Positions 24,090 through 34,838 of a DNA stretch of 64,000 nucleotides are shown here, in pieces. The stretch spans positions 3,709,584 through 3,773,583 of the forward strand of contig NC_009142.1 in assembly GCF_000062885.1 (NCBI RefSeq). Reading direction: 5' to 3'. The DNA comes from Saccharopolyspora erythraea NRRL 2338. GTDB lineage: Bacteria > Actinomycetota > Actinomycetes > Mycobacteriales > Pseudonocardiaceae. The position numbers and the translations under genes are program-made. The stretch's first letter is position 1; each line of letters opens with the position of its first letter. Under the pieces are notes generated by a model. The model worked only from the letters and a program-made list of their open reading frames with translations. It was not told the DNA's origin and searched no databases.

Positions 24090-24356
24090 TCAGGCGGTGC
24101 GGAAGCTCCAGTCCCGCACGGCGATCAGCACGACGGCCAGGATGCCCGCGCTCACGAAGGCGCCGCCCTCGCCGAGGAACAGGCACAGCACGGCGAGCAG
24201 CGCTGAGAGCAGCCCGAGCACCAGGCGCGGTGGCACCCTGCGCGGGGACCACCGCCGAAGGCTCGGGTCCGTGAGGGCCCGGGCGAACTCCGGGTCCTCG
24301 ATGCTGAGCTGGTCCTCGATCTCCTCGAGGCGCCGACGCTCATGTCTTGGCAGCAT
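24090..24356 (-). CDS. DUF3040-family small membrane protein
   Basis: The 88-aa protein starts MLPRHERRRLEEIEDQL, the charged helix typical of DUF3040, followed by ARALTDPSLRRW and two hydrophobic helices at about 44-60 and 64-80. Members are small actinobacterial membrane proteins of unknown function. The ATG at 24356 has GGTGGAGG 6 nt upstream. It lies on the same strand as the two stress proteins downstream and is likely in the same stress cluster. Confidence 0.8.
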   Translation of the reverse strand: MLPRHERRRLEEIEDQLSIEDPEFARALTDPSLRRWSPRRVPPRLVLGLLSALLAVLCLFLGEGGAFVSAGILAVVLIAVRDWSFRTA

Positions 24357-24826
24357 GGACAACCTCCACCAGATCGGTTGCCGTCGAACTGCTCCCGATG
24401 GATCTCGACCGGCTGTCCCCCCAGGGTGCCTGAAGTGGCCAGGTTCAGCAGAAGAGTCCTATGACCCGGGTCGGCGCGCGACTGGGCCGTTCGGAGGTAT
24501 CAGGCGGCACGGACGGCGGTACCGATGTGGCCGGAGGGGCGCTGAGTGCCTGGGCAAGCGCGCGGTTCCACCCGTCCGGCCGCAGCGAACCTCCGTTCGA
24601 GTGTGGTGTTCGCCTCTGCCGATCGGCCTAGTCGGCGGTCCGCGCAGCCCTCGGTCGCGACTCGCTCGGAGGCGGGAGAGCCGTTGGCGACGCCCGTGAT
24701 CGCCGACGGGGGCGCTTGCCCGTCGCGGTGACTGAAAACGGATGGTGCGGGTGGGGTGTGTTCTGGTACTCAACCATTCGGGCCGCGGAACCTTCCCGGC
24801 GGCGGTGGTGCGGGAGAGGGAGGCCG
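24357..24826. other. Divergent promoter region between DUF3040 and vgb
   Basis: This 470-base region should carry promoters for DUF3040 (minus) and the streptogramin lyase (plus). A partially palindromic GAGTCCTATGACCC at 24454-24467 is annotated separately. Short frames in it have no credible product. Confidence 0.45.
24454..24467. promoter_or_regulatory. DevR/DosR-like inverted repeat
   Basis: GAGTCCTATGACCC reads on the other strand as GGGTCATAGGACTC, a GGGWC-N4-GWCCC-like palindrome with one mismatched pair. NarL-family DevR/DosR sites have a similar form. It lies 98 bp before the DUF3040 start, in front of stress genes. One weak match of this kind can occur by chance. Confidence 0.3.
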
Positions 24827-25729
24827 ATGGCGCGCGAGAGGACCGTGGAGATCCGAGAACACGAGGTGCCGGATCCGGCGGGCGGCCCCTACGGGATCAC
24901 CGCGGGCCCGGACGGCGCCCTGTGGTTCACGCTGGTCCACAGTGGACTTATCGCGAGGCTCGCGCCAGGCGGGGAGGCCACCACTCACCGGCTCGACGCG
25001 GACTCGGGGCCCGCGATCATCACCGCGGGGGCCGACGGTGCCCTGTGGTTCACCGAGCACCGGGCGCACCGCATCGGACGGCTCACGACCGAGGATGGGC
25101 TCACCGAGTTCGCGCCGCCGACACCGCAAGCGGGTCCCTACGGACTCGCCACCGGCGCCGATGGCGCCCTGTGGTTCACCGAGGCCAGCGCCGGACGAAT
25201 CGGCCGCATCACCGCGGAAGGCGAGATCGCCGAGTTCGGGCTCCCGGTCCCCGGGGCCTTCCCGTCCATGATCGCCGCCGGGCCGGACGATGCGATGTGG
25301 TTCACCGCGAACCAGGCGAACGCGATCGGCCGGATGTCCTTCGATGGCACCGCGGTGCTGCACGAGCTGCCGACGGAGGCGGCCGCGCCGGTCGGGCTCG
25401 CGCTCGGCCCGGACGGCGCGCTGTGGTTCACCGAGATCGGCGCCGGGCAGATCGGCCGCGTCACCGCAGATGGGGCGATCAGCGAGTTCCCGTTGCCGGA
25501 CCGCACTTCCCGTCCGCACGCGATCGTGGCTCGCGGGGACGAGCTCTGGTTCACCGAGTGGGGCGCGAACCGGGTCGGCCGGATCGACCTCGACGGCCGG
25601 ATCGACGTCCACGAGCTGCCGACGCCGAACTCCGAGCCGCACGGCATCGCGGTCGGCCAGGACGGGGCGCTGTGGGTGGCGCTGGAAAACGGGGCGCTCG
25701 CCCGCGTCGCGCCGGAGTCGCACGACTGA
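24827..25729 (+). CDS. vgb: Virginiamycin B (streptogramin B) lyase
   Basis: The 300-aa protein is built from seven repeats of about 42 residues, each containing G-x-DGALWFT, forming the seven-bladed propeller of Vgb. Length matches characterised lyases (about 295-300). Conserved active-site candidates are His in SRPHAIV, Glu in LWFTEWGANR and His in SEPHGIAV. Vgb opens the cyclic depsipeptide streptogramin B by an elimination at the ester bond, without hydrolysis. GGGAGGCC lies before the ATG. In a soil actinomycete it may be self-protective, resistance, or act on another compound. No streptogramin biosynthesis gene is nearby. Confidence 0.88.
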   Translation: MARERTVEIREHEVPDPAGGPYGITAGPDGALWFTLVHSGLIARLAPGGEATTHRLDADSGPAIITAGADGALWFTEHRAHRIGRLTTEDGLTEFAPPTPQAGPYGLATGADGALWFTEASAGRIGRITAEGEIAEFGLPVPGAFPSMIAAGPDDAMWFTANQANAIGRMSFDGTAVLHELPTEAAAPVGLALGPDGALWFTEIGAGQIGRVTADGAISEFPLPDRTSRPHAIVARGDELWFTEWGANRVGRIDLDGRIDVHELPTPNSEPHGIAVGQDGALWVALENGALARVAPESHD

Positions 25730-25794
25730 ACAGGTGGCCGGATCGCGGCCGGTCCGGTCTCGTTGGGCGAACCGGATTTTCCCGGTGACGCGAA

Positions 25795-26451
25795 CTAGCG
25801 GCGGCGGGCGAGTGTGACGCCGTCGGCGATGCCGAGCATCACCTGCTCGACGCGGTCGTCGGCGAGCACGTGCTCGTTGAACCGCCGGATCGCCGCGGCG
25901 TTGCCCTCGGCGCCGGGCTCGACCACCCCGCCGTGGTAGAGCACGTTGTCGGCGATCAGGAGGCCGCCGGCGCGCATGCGCGGCACCAGTTCCTCCCAAT
26001 AGTCCACGTACCCGGGCTTGTCGGCGTCGATGAAGGCCAGGTCGACGGCGGGTTCGCGCGGCAGTGCGCGCAGGGTGTCGAGCGCGGGCGCGAGCCGGAG
26101 GTCGATGCGCTCGGCCACCCCCGCCCGTTCCCAGTAGCGCCGGGCGACCGAGGTCCACTCCTCGGAGATGTCGCAGGTCAGCAGTCGTCCACCGGTGGCC
26201 AGCCCGCGGGCCAGGCACAGCGTGGAGTAGCCGGTGAAGGTGCCGACCTCCACGGCGAACTCGGCGCCGACGAGCGAGGCCAGCAACCTCAGCAGCGCGC
26301 CCTGCTCGGGCGGGACCTGCATCTGGGCCCGGTCGCCGGTCAGGCGTGCGGTCTCGGCGGCCAGGTCGGTGAGCACGGGGTCCGGCGGGGTCCCGTGCGC
26401 GACGAGATAGGTCTGCAACTCGGGATCGAGCTGACCGGACAACCGCGCCAT
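25795..26451 (-). CDS. Class I SAM-dependent O-methyltransferase
   Basis: A 218-aa enzyme of the catechol/caffeoyl-CoA O-methyltransferase family. It has the SAM site VEVGTFTGYSTLCLA at about 65-79, the acidic LLTCDISEEW, the metal-site FIDADKPGYVDYWE and LLIADNVLYHGGV. The Asp residues of FIDADK and ADN bind the divalent metal that positions a catechol-like substrate. AGGAG lies 5 nt before the ATG. It converges on vgb and is divergent from the ClpC-like gene. The substrate is unknown. Confidence 0.88.
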   Translation of the reverse strand: MARLSGQLDPELQTYLVAHGTPPDPVLTDLAAETARLTGDRAQMQVPPEQGALLRLLASLVGAEFAVEVGTFTGYSTLCLARGLATGGRLLTCDISEEWTSVARRYWERAGVAERIDLRLAPALDTLRALPREPAVDLAFIDADKPGYVDYWEELVPRMRAGGLLIADNVLYHGGVVEPGAEGNAAAIRRFNEHVLADDRVEQVMLGIADGVTLARRR

Positions 26452-26658
26452 GCCTGCTCCTGCCTGATGTGTGGGACGAGCCTCAGGTGGGCAGCTTACG
26501 GGGAATCCTCGCCCGCCCGGCTTTGTTCCCCACCGGTGCGCCACGAGTGATCGGCTCCGGCGGCTCCGCCGGGGGTGAGGGCTGTGACGCCTGAGCCGTG
26601 TGGTCGTGAAACGAGTGATCTGAGACACGTGGGAATTATCAGGGTCGCTGGCACGTTG

Positions 26659-26679
26659 GTTGATAGCAACAGGCTCAAC
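26659..26679 (+). promoter_or_regulatory. HAIR-like (HspR) operator before clpC-like gene
   Basis: GTTGATA-N7-GCTCAAC matches the HspR inverted-repeat layout CTTGAGT-N7-ACTCAAG at the TTGA and CTCAA cores, with 7-base arms and a 7-base gap. It lies 37 bp before the ATG at 26716. HspR represses heat-shock genes, including Clp ATPases, in actinobacteria. Confidence 0.5.
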
Positions 26680-26715
26680 TATGACGGCGACGAGCGCCGT
26701 GCGAGGAGGGTAGGA

Positions 26716-29232
<2,517 letters not shown>

Positions 29233-29251
29233 TCGGGCTCCAGCGGAAGCG

Positions 29252-29283
29252 GAGGGCGAGGCGCGAACGTGCGCCTCGCCCTC
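29252..29283. terminator. Bidirectional terminator between clpC-like gene and USP
   Basis: GAGGGCGAGGCGC and GCGCCTCGCCCTC form a perfect 13-bp stem with loop GAACGT, followed by TTT. It lies 19 bp after the ClpC-like stop and 21 bp from the convergent USP stop. Confidence 0.8.
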
Positions 29284-29304
29284 TTTCGCGTCCGGGAGCC
29301 GATG

Positions 29305-29727
29305 TCAGGTCTTGGGCGCGCGAACCACCATCACCGGACAGGTGGCGTGGTGGATGCAGTACTGGCTCACCGACCCGAGCAGCACTCCGGTGAAGCCGCC
29401 GTGCCCGCGGTTGCCCAGCACCAGGATGTCGGCGTCCTCGGACTCCTCCAGCAGCGCCTTCGCGGGATGGCCGTTGGCGACCTGCTTCTCGATCTCGACG
29501 GTCGTGCCCTCGGGCGCCACCTCGCGCAGGGCGTCTCCCAGGGTCTCGGCGGCGCGGGCGTTGAGGTCCTGGGAGGGCGCGTCCTCCCAGCCGTAGATGG
29601 GCGGGCTGTCCCACGCCATCATCGCCACGATGCGGCTGCCCGTCAGCTCCGCCTGGCGCAGCGCCCAGCGCAGCGCGGCCTTGGACTCGGCCGATCCGTC
29701 CACGCCCACCACGATCTTGTCCGCCAT
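29305..29727 (-). CDS. Universal stress protein, single domain
   Basis: A 140-aa single-domain USP with the start KIVVGVDGSAESKAAL and the ATP-binding loop GNRGHGGFTGVLLGS. It is about half the length of the two tandem USPs at 22.3-23.9 kb and clearly related to their halves. It converges on the ClpC-like gene. ATP-binding USPs accumulate under stress or growth arrest. ATG 29727 gives the canonical start. Confidence 0.9.
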   Translation of the reverse strand: MADKIVVGVDGSAESKAALRWALRQAELTGSRIVAMMAWDSPPIYGWEDAPSQDLNARAAETLGDALREVAPEGTTVEIEKQVANGHPAKALLEESEDADILVLGNRGHGGFTGVLLGSVSQYCIHHATCPVMVVRAPKT

Positions 29728-30143
29728 CCCCGCCTCCGGCGTCGGTGCCCCGTCGCAGCACACCCTGCTCCGGACTGCCGCGTTCCGCGCGCCGAGCCCG
29801 GCCGGTTCAACCGGTGACGGGGCAGGGCGGGGAGATCACCGTCGGGACCGGGCGCGGGCGCCCGCAGAACCAGATCACGTCCTCGTTCACCGCGCCGTTC
29901 TCGTCACCGTCGCGGTCCCCGGAGGGCCGCCTGCGGTACAGGGCCGCCTATGAGGTCGAGCGTGTCCCGCGCTCCGTCGAACGGCGGTAACACTACTCCG
30001 CGCTGGACACGATCCCGCACCCCCTTGTGCGTGCACCCGAGTAGGCCGAAGCCTAGCGGCTCCGGCCTGGGGGCGGTGCCGCTTCGGCGCGAGGGGCACA
30101 CGAATCCACAGTGGATGTTGGTGTCAGGGATCGATCCGCCCGC
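29728..30143. other. Intergenic region between USP and AMP ligase
   Basis: This 416-base gap lies upstream of the USP start and beyond the AMP-ligase stop. It holds a GCCGAAGC/GCTTCGGC stem (30045-30052 with 30082-30089) that may end the ligase operon. No coding frame here has a credible product. Confidence 0.4.
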
Positions 30144-31709
30144 TCAGCGCGTGGTCGGCCCGGCCGCTGGTCCCGTTCCTCCGGCCAGGCGCGCCGTCCG
30201 GAGCTGCGATCGGCGGATCTTGCCCGCATCGTCGCGCAACGGTGTGGTGACGAACTCGAAGCTGCGCGGCATGCGGTAGGGCGCCAGCCGCGACCGCAGG
30301 TGCCGGACCAGGTCGGCCTCCGGCACCGACCGGCGGGTGACGACGATGGCGTGCGGCACGTTGCCCAGGTCGTCGTCGGGCAGACCGACCACGCAGCTGT
30401 CCACCACCGCGTCGTGCTGGCCGAGCGCGGCCTCGATCTCGGCCGGGTACACGTTGGCCCCGCCGACCAGGATCATGTCCGCCTCGCGGTCGCCGAGGTA
30501 GAGGTAGCCGTCCTCGTCGAACCAGCCGATGTCGCCCAGCGACTCCCAGCCGTCGGGGTCGGGGTGCGCCTGTGCGCCGAGCAGCCGGTAGGTCGCCTCG
30601 ACGTCCGGGGCGCGCCGCATCCACACCTTGCCCTCCCGGCCCGGTGGCAGCACCCGGCCGTCGGCGTCGCGGATCTGCATCTCACCGCGCAGGACGCGGC
30701 CGACCGAGCCCGGGTGGGCCAGCCACTCCGGCGCGGTGATCACTGTCGTGGCCTGCGCCTCGGTGCCCGCGTAGAGCTCGCGCACGATCGGGCCGACCCA
30801 GTCGATCCACGCGCGCTTGAGCCACACCGGCACCGGCGCCGCGGTGTGGAAGACGGTGCGCAGGCTGGACAGGTCGGCCGCGGCGCGCACCTCCTCGGGC
30901 AGCCGCATGATCCGGCCCATGGTCGTCGACACCACGTACAACCAGCTCACGCGGTGCCGCTCGACCAGGCGCAGCACCTGCGCGGCGTCGAAGCGGCGCA
31001 TCAGCACGACGTGGTTGCCGCGCAGCAGCCCCAGCGCGACGCTCATGTTCGGCGCGTTGTGCGACACCGGCGAGGGGACCAGCACCACGCCGCCGTGCTC
31101 GATGCCGAAGACGTCGGCCGACAGGTCGGTCTCCTCGACCAGCGCCGGACGGCCGGCGACGATCACCTTGGGCCGTCCGGTGCTGCCGCCGGAGGTCGGG
31201 GCCTTCCACGCGGGCGAGACCACGGCCGGCAGAGGGCCGTCGTCCAGTGCGGGGTCGGGCTGGTGGTCGGCCGGGAGAAGCGCCCGTCCGCCCGCGACCT
31301 CGGCGCCGACGTCGCCGATGACCAGTGCCGGTTCGGTGAGGTCGATGATCTCGCGCAGCTCGGAGACCGGCAGCTTCGGGCTCAGCGGCTGCGGGACGGC
31401 ACCGGCCTTCCACGACGCCAGCTCGGCGACCACGAACGCGATGCTGTTGGGCACGACGATGCTCACGAAGTCGCCGTGGCGTACTCCGCGCGCGATCAGG
31501 TCGCGCGCCAGGCGGTTCGACATCGACTCCAGGCCGCGCCTGGTGATCGACACGTCGTCGCAGGTCAGGGCGAGCCGGTCGGGTTCGGCGGAGGCCAGCT
31601 CGGCGAACCGGACGACGAACGGCGTGCCCTCGGGACCCGGCGTGTCCTGGTGGCCGGGCGTGCCCTGGTGAACGGGTGCGCCTGGCGGCTTCGGTTGATC
31701 CGCGTGCAT
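30144..31709 (-). CDS. AMP-dependent acyl-CoA synthetase/ligase
   Basis: A 521-aa class I adenylate-forming enzyme. A Pro/Gly-rich N-terminal tail (GTPGHQDTPGPEGTP) precedes the large domain with the P-loop-like APTSGGSTGRPK, VRELYAGTEAQ, and the GWFDEDGYLYLGDREADMI hinge. The small domain has NVYPAEIEAAL and the catalytic Lys in RDDAGKIRRSQL. The adenylation motif SGGSTGRPK is slightly altered from [ST]SGTTGxPK. It should activate a carboxylic acid with ATP and load it to CoA. Upstream genes (racemase family, NCS1 permease) suggest a small imported carboxylate. GAGGAGG precedes the ATG, and a long palindrome lies just upstream. Confidence 0.86.
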   Translation of the reverse strand: MHADQPKPPGAPVHQGTPGHQDTPGPEGTPFVVRFAELASAEPDRLALTCDDVSITRRGLESMSNRLARDLIARGVRHGDFVSIVVPNSIAFVVAELASWKAGAVPQPLSPKLPVSELREIIDLTEPALVIGDVGAEVAGGRALLPADHQPDPALDDGPLPAVVSPAWKAPTSGGSTGRPKVIVAGRPALVEETDLSADVFGIEHGGVVLVPSPVSHNAPNMSVALGLLRGNHVVLMRRFDAAQVLRLVERHRVSWLYVVSTTMGRIMRLPEEVRAAADLSSLRTVFHTAAPVPVWLKRAWIDWVGPIVRELYAGTEAQATTVITAPEWLAHPGSVGRVLRGEMQIRDADGRVLPPGREGKVWMRRAPDVEATYRLLGAQAHPDPDGWESLGDIGWFDEDGYLYLGDREADMILVGGANVYPAEIEAALGQHDAVVDSCVVGLPDDDLGNVPHAIVVTRRSVPEADLVRHLRSRLAPYRMPRSFEFVTTPLRDDAGKIRRSQLRTARLAGGTGPAAGPTTR

Positions 31710-31727
31710 CCGGCTCCTCCTCGAACC

Positions 31728-31762
31728 ACGGTGGCGGTCCGCGAACCGCGGACCGCCACCGT
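31728..31762. promoter_or_regulatory. 35-bp near-perfect palindrome before AMP-ligase gene
   Basis: ACGGTGGCGGTCCGCG and CGCGGACCGCCACCGT pair over 16 bp with an AAC loop, 18 bp before the ligase start and 64 bp after the racemase stop. The repeat TCGAACCA flanks both sides (31721-31728 and 31763-31769, the latter shortened by the last base). It could terminate the racemase transcript, attenuate the ligase or bind a regulator. Confidence 0.6.
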
Positions 31763-31826
31763 CGAACCAACCACCCTTCGCGCGCCAAGGCCAAGACGAA
31801 GCACGCAACACTGCGATAGGCCGAAC

Positions 31827-32555
31827 CTATGCCCGCGAACCGGTGACCGGCCATCCCGTGATCGTCTTGCGGCGGGGCGCCGGGTAGGCGCTGGGCGAGC
31901 TGCGCAACCCCAGCCGCACCAGCGTCTCGGCGAGTCCCACCGCGGCGGTCACGCCGTCGACGACCGGTACCGAGGTCGCCTCCTCGACGTGCTCGGCCAG
32001 CCCGGCCATGCCCGCGCAGCCGAGGCAGATCACGTCGGCCCGGTCGACGTCCACGGCCTGCACGGCCTGCTCGGCGATGCGCCTGGCCGCGAGATCGGGA
32101 TCGGCCTCCAGCTCAAGCACCGGCAGGTCGGTGGCGCGCAACGACACGCACCGCTCGGCCAGGCCCGCCACGCGCAGCCGGTCCTCGATCTGGCCCAGCG
32201 TGCGCCGCAACGAGGTGACCACGGCGTAGTTGCGGCCGAGCAGCCCGGCCACGTGCGCGGCGGCCTCGGTGATGTCCACGACCGGCACGCCGAACAGCTC
32301 GGCCAGCCCTTCCTTGCCGTGCTCGCCGAAACCGGCGAGCACGACGGCGTCGAAGGGTTCCCGGACCGCCGCGACGCGGTCCATGACCGCGACCGCGGCG
32401 AGGTAGCTCTCGAAGCTGCCCTCGACCGACTCGGGGCCGAACGAGGGCGTCACCGCGACGACCTCGGTGCCGGGTCCGGCGGCTTTCATCGCCTGCTGCC
32501 GGACGGCCTCGGTGACGGCTTCGGTGGTGTTGACGTTGGCGATGACGATGCGCAT
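31827..32555 (-). CDS. Asp/Glu/hydantoin racemase-family protein
   Basis: The 242-aa protein has the family's N-terminal VIANVNTTEAVTEAV, VVDITEAAAHVAGLLG, and a C-terminal cysteine in ICLGCAGMAGL. Classical hydantoin/allantoin racemases use two cysteines. Here the first expected position reads VLAGFGEHG, with Gly where ACF-type enzymes have Cys, so racemase activity by the two-base mechanism is uncertain. A substitute residue or another reaction is possible. It sits between an NCS1 permease (100 bp upstream) and an AMP ligase, consistent with hydantoin, allantoin or similar N-compound use. Confidence 0.83.
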   Translation of the reverse strand: MRIVIANVNTTEAVTEAVRQQAMKAAGPGTEVVAVTPSFGPESVEGSFESYLAAVAVMDRVAAVREPFDAVVLAGFGEHGKEGLAELFGVPVVDITEAAAHVAGLLGRNYAVVTSLRRTLGQIEDRLRVAGLAERCVSLRATDLPVLELEADPDLAARRIAEQAVQAVDVDRADVICLGCAGMAGLAEHVEEATSVPVVDGVTAAVGLAETLVRLGLRSSPSAYPAPRRKTITGWPVTGSRA

Positions 32556-32655
32556 TCGCTTCCTTCGTCGGGGTCAGTGGATGCCGCAGGCGCCGGTGGA
32601 CCGGCTCAGGCGGTCACCGGAGACGTCGCGGCGCAGCCGGTCGCGGAGCAGTGGT

Positions 32656-34134
32656 TCACTCGGCGGGGACGGCGATGGCTTCGCCGTCCACGTCCCGGAA
32701 ATCGGGCTTGCTGTCGCCGATGGCGGCGTAGATGACCGCGCCCAGGATCGCCCCGATGAACCAGGAGAACCCGGAGGCGGACTCGAAGGCGGGCACCAGC
32801 GCCACGACGACCGAGATGGCGGAGGCCGGGACGAACGCTCCGACGGCCTTGAGGTTGTAGCCGTTGCGGTAGTGGTAGTCGCTGTGCGGATCCTCGCTGT
32901 AGAGGTCCGGGACGTTGACGCGGCCCTTCCGCAGCAACCAGTAGTCCGCCATGATGACGCCGAAAACGGGGCCGAGCAGCGCACCGAGGCCGCTGAGGAA
33001 GTAGTTCACGACCACGGGGCTGTCGTAGAGGTTCCAGGGCAGGATGACCAGGCCGATGACGGCGCTCACCAGCCCCGCCCGGCGGAAGTTCAGCGTCCGC
33101 GGGAAGAGGTTGACCAGCACGTAGATCGGTGCGACGAAGTTGGCCAGCAGGTTCACCGCGATCGTCAGGACGACCAGGGCGACCGAGGCGCTGGCCAGCA
33201 TCACCAGGTTGGGAATCGTCTGGACGATGTCGGTCGGGCTGGTGATCACCCGTCCGTCCAGTTCGAACTGCGCGCCGCCGAGAACGACGACGATGGCTGC
33301 GAACAGCAGCATGTTCACCGGAATCCCGACGAGGTTCCCGCGCACGATCGACCGGCGGCTCTTGGCCGCGCGCGTGAAGTCGCAGAAGTTCAGCACGAAC
33401 GTCCCGTAGATCACGACCCAGAGCGCGGCACCCTGCAGGATCTGCAGCCACATCGCCCCGCCGGTGAGCGGCTGCGCGGTGGAGAAGGAGATGGAACCGC
33501 CCGCCCGGAGGAACATCCAGATCGCCAGCGCGGACATCGTGATGAGGGTGGTCGGTGCGGCGATCGCCATGTACTTGCGGATCACGTGCATGCCGTAGCT
33601 GACGATGAGGACCTGGATCGCCCAGAGCGCGAGGAAGGTGATCCAGCCGAGCGCCGACAGCCCCAGCGCGGATCGGTCCTGCAATGACTGCAACCCGGGG
33701 AATATGGCCACCAGGAGCGCGTTCAGCACCGACGACGCGAGATAGGTCTGGATGCCGAACCAGGCGATGGCGACGATACCGCGGACGGCGGCCGGAATCC
33801 GCGCGCCTTTGGTGCCGAACGCGATCCGGCTCATGACCGGGAAGGGCACTCCGGTCTTGTGCCCCATGTAGCCCGACAGCGTCAGGAGCAGGAACAGCAG
33901 CGCGGACGCCAGCAGGAAGGCCAGCAGGATGCCCCAGACGTTGAGCCCGAGCGCGAAGAGGCCGATGGCGAAGGCGTAGTTGCCGAGGCTGTGCACATCG
34001 TTGGCCCAGAGCGTGAAGACGTTGTAGGCGCCCCAGCGGCGCCCCGCCTTCTTGGTCGGGGCGAGGTCGTAGCTGTACAGAGCCCGGCCGGTGCCGGCCG
34101 TGTCGGCGGCCGATCGGTCGTCGGTGGCGGTCAT
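32656..34134 (-). CDS. NCS1-family nucleobase/allantoin/hydantoin:cation symporter
   Basis: A 492-aa membrane protein with about 12 helices. The opening NVFTLWANDVHSLGNYAFAIGL and FGIQTYLASSVLNALL are typical of NCS1 carriers, and AANY/WNLY segments in helices 8-10 support it. NCS1 proteins import uracil, cytosine, allantoin, thiamine or hydantoins with H+ or Na+. The downstream racemase and ligase suggest a hydantoin/allantoin-type substrate. The ATG has GGAG 8 nt upstream. A GCCTTG-N5-CAAGGC repeat 39 bp upstream may be its operator. Confidence 0.88.
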   Translation of the reverse strand: MTATDDRSAADTAGTGRALYSYDLAPTKKAGRRWGAYNVFTLWANDVHSLGNYAFAIGLFALGLNVWGILLAFLLASALLFLLLTLSGYMGHKTGVPFPVMSRIAFGTKGARIPAAVRGIVAIAWFGIQTYLASSVLNALLVAIFPGLQSLQDRSALGLSALGWITFLALWAIQVLIVSYGMHVIRKYMAIAAPTTLITMSALAIWMFLRAGGSISFSTAQPLTGGAMWLQILQGAALWVVIYGTFVLNFCDFTRAAKSRRSIVRGNLVGIPVNMLLFAAIVVVLGGAQFELDGRVITSPTDIVQTIPNLVMLASASVALVVLTIAVNLLANFVAPIYVLVNLFPRTLNFRRAGLVSAVIGLVILPWNLYDSPVVVNYFLSGLGALLGPVFGVIMADYWLLRKGRVNVPDLYSEDPHSDYHYRNGYNLKAVGAFVPASAISVVVALVPAFESASGFSWFIGAILGAVIYAAIGDSKPDFRDVDGEAIAVPAE

Positions 34135-34172
34135 GAGGCCACTCCAAGGTTTCGACGTTGAAACATTCGGTT

Positions 34173-34189
34173 GCCTTGATTCACAAGGC
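34173..34189. promoter_or_regulatory. Inverted repeat upstream of NCS1 operon
   Basis: GCCTTG-ATTCA-CAAGGC is a perfect 6-bp-arm palindrome 39 bp before the NCS1 start, a plausible repressor site. Confidence 0.4.
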
Positions 34190-34633
34190 TGTTGTGGTTG
34201 TTCGAGTCCGGGACGCCGTCCGCTCGGACGAGCCGCGTGCTGGCCGTGGCGCGTGGCCGGGGGAGCCACGGCGCGGTCGCAATGCAACGTCCTCGGCCTT
34301 GTGGGCCGGCGGAACAGGTCGAAACGGCGCCCGCTCCATCCACCGCTCGTGGTCCGCGATGGTAGTTCGCCGGGCATCGATCACCACGCCGCGCGCGGTG
34401 CGTCGGACCTGCTCAGGGCCATGAGAGGCACCGTCGGTCAGGCGTGCTCGTCAGACGCTGCAGGTCTTCCAGCGCTGTTGTTCCGGCGTCGCGAGGCCTG
34501 CGTTGTGGGGCCGCTCGCGGAGGGGACGTCCGCGGGTCGGGGGGAGCGCGGAGCCGGGGGTCGGGGCGTCGGGTCGGCGGCGCCGTCCGTGGGTTCGGTC
34601 GACACGTGCATCACCGCATTCCGCGATGTGGAA

Positions 34634-34651
34634 GTATATCGGAATGTATAC
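34634..34651. promoter_or_regulatory. GntR-like AT-rich inverted repeat
   Basis: GTATATCGGAATGTATAC has near-mirror arms (GTATAT/GTATAC) in a notably AT-rich patch inside a GC-rich gap. GntR/FCD regulators often bind TGTATAC-like sites, and such a regulator is encoded at 35428. Confidence 0.4.
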
Positions 34652-34838
34652 GTAAGGTAGATGTCAGGTGAGACGCAGTCAATACTGCGGTTGTTCCGCG
34701 CCGGTTACGAGTGGACTTCGAAGTCGGGGCGAGCACGGTCGGCGGCTGTGCCTTCGTGGTCGGAAACGGCGGTAGCTCTGCTGGTCGGCAGCGTCGTGTC
34801 GTGCCGGGAAGCCCGGTCCTGCCGATAAGCTGCGTCGC

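Larger units (their letters stand above)
34135..34838. other. 704-base divergent intergenic region
   Basis: The longest gene-free stretch in the window. It carries promoters for the NCS1 operon (left) and the kinase gene (right). It includes an inverted repeat near the NCS1 start and an AT-rich GTATAT/GTATAC element near 34634. No coding frame has a credible product or ribosome site. Confidence 0.45.
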
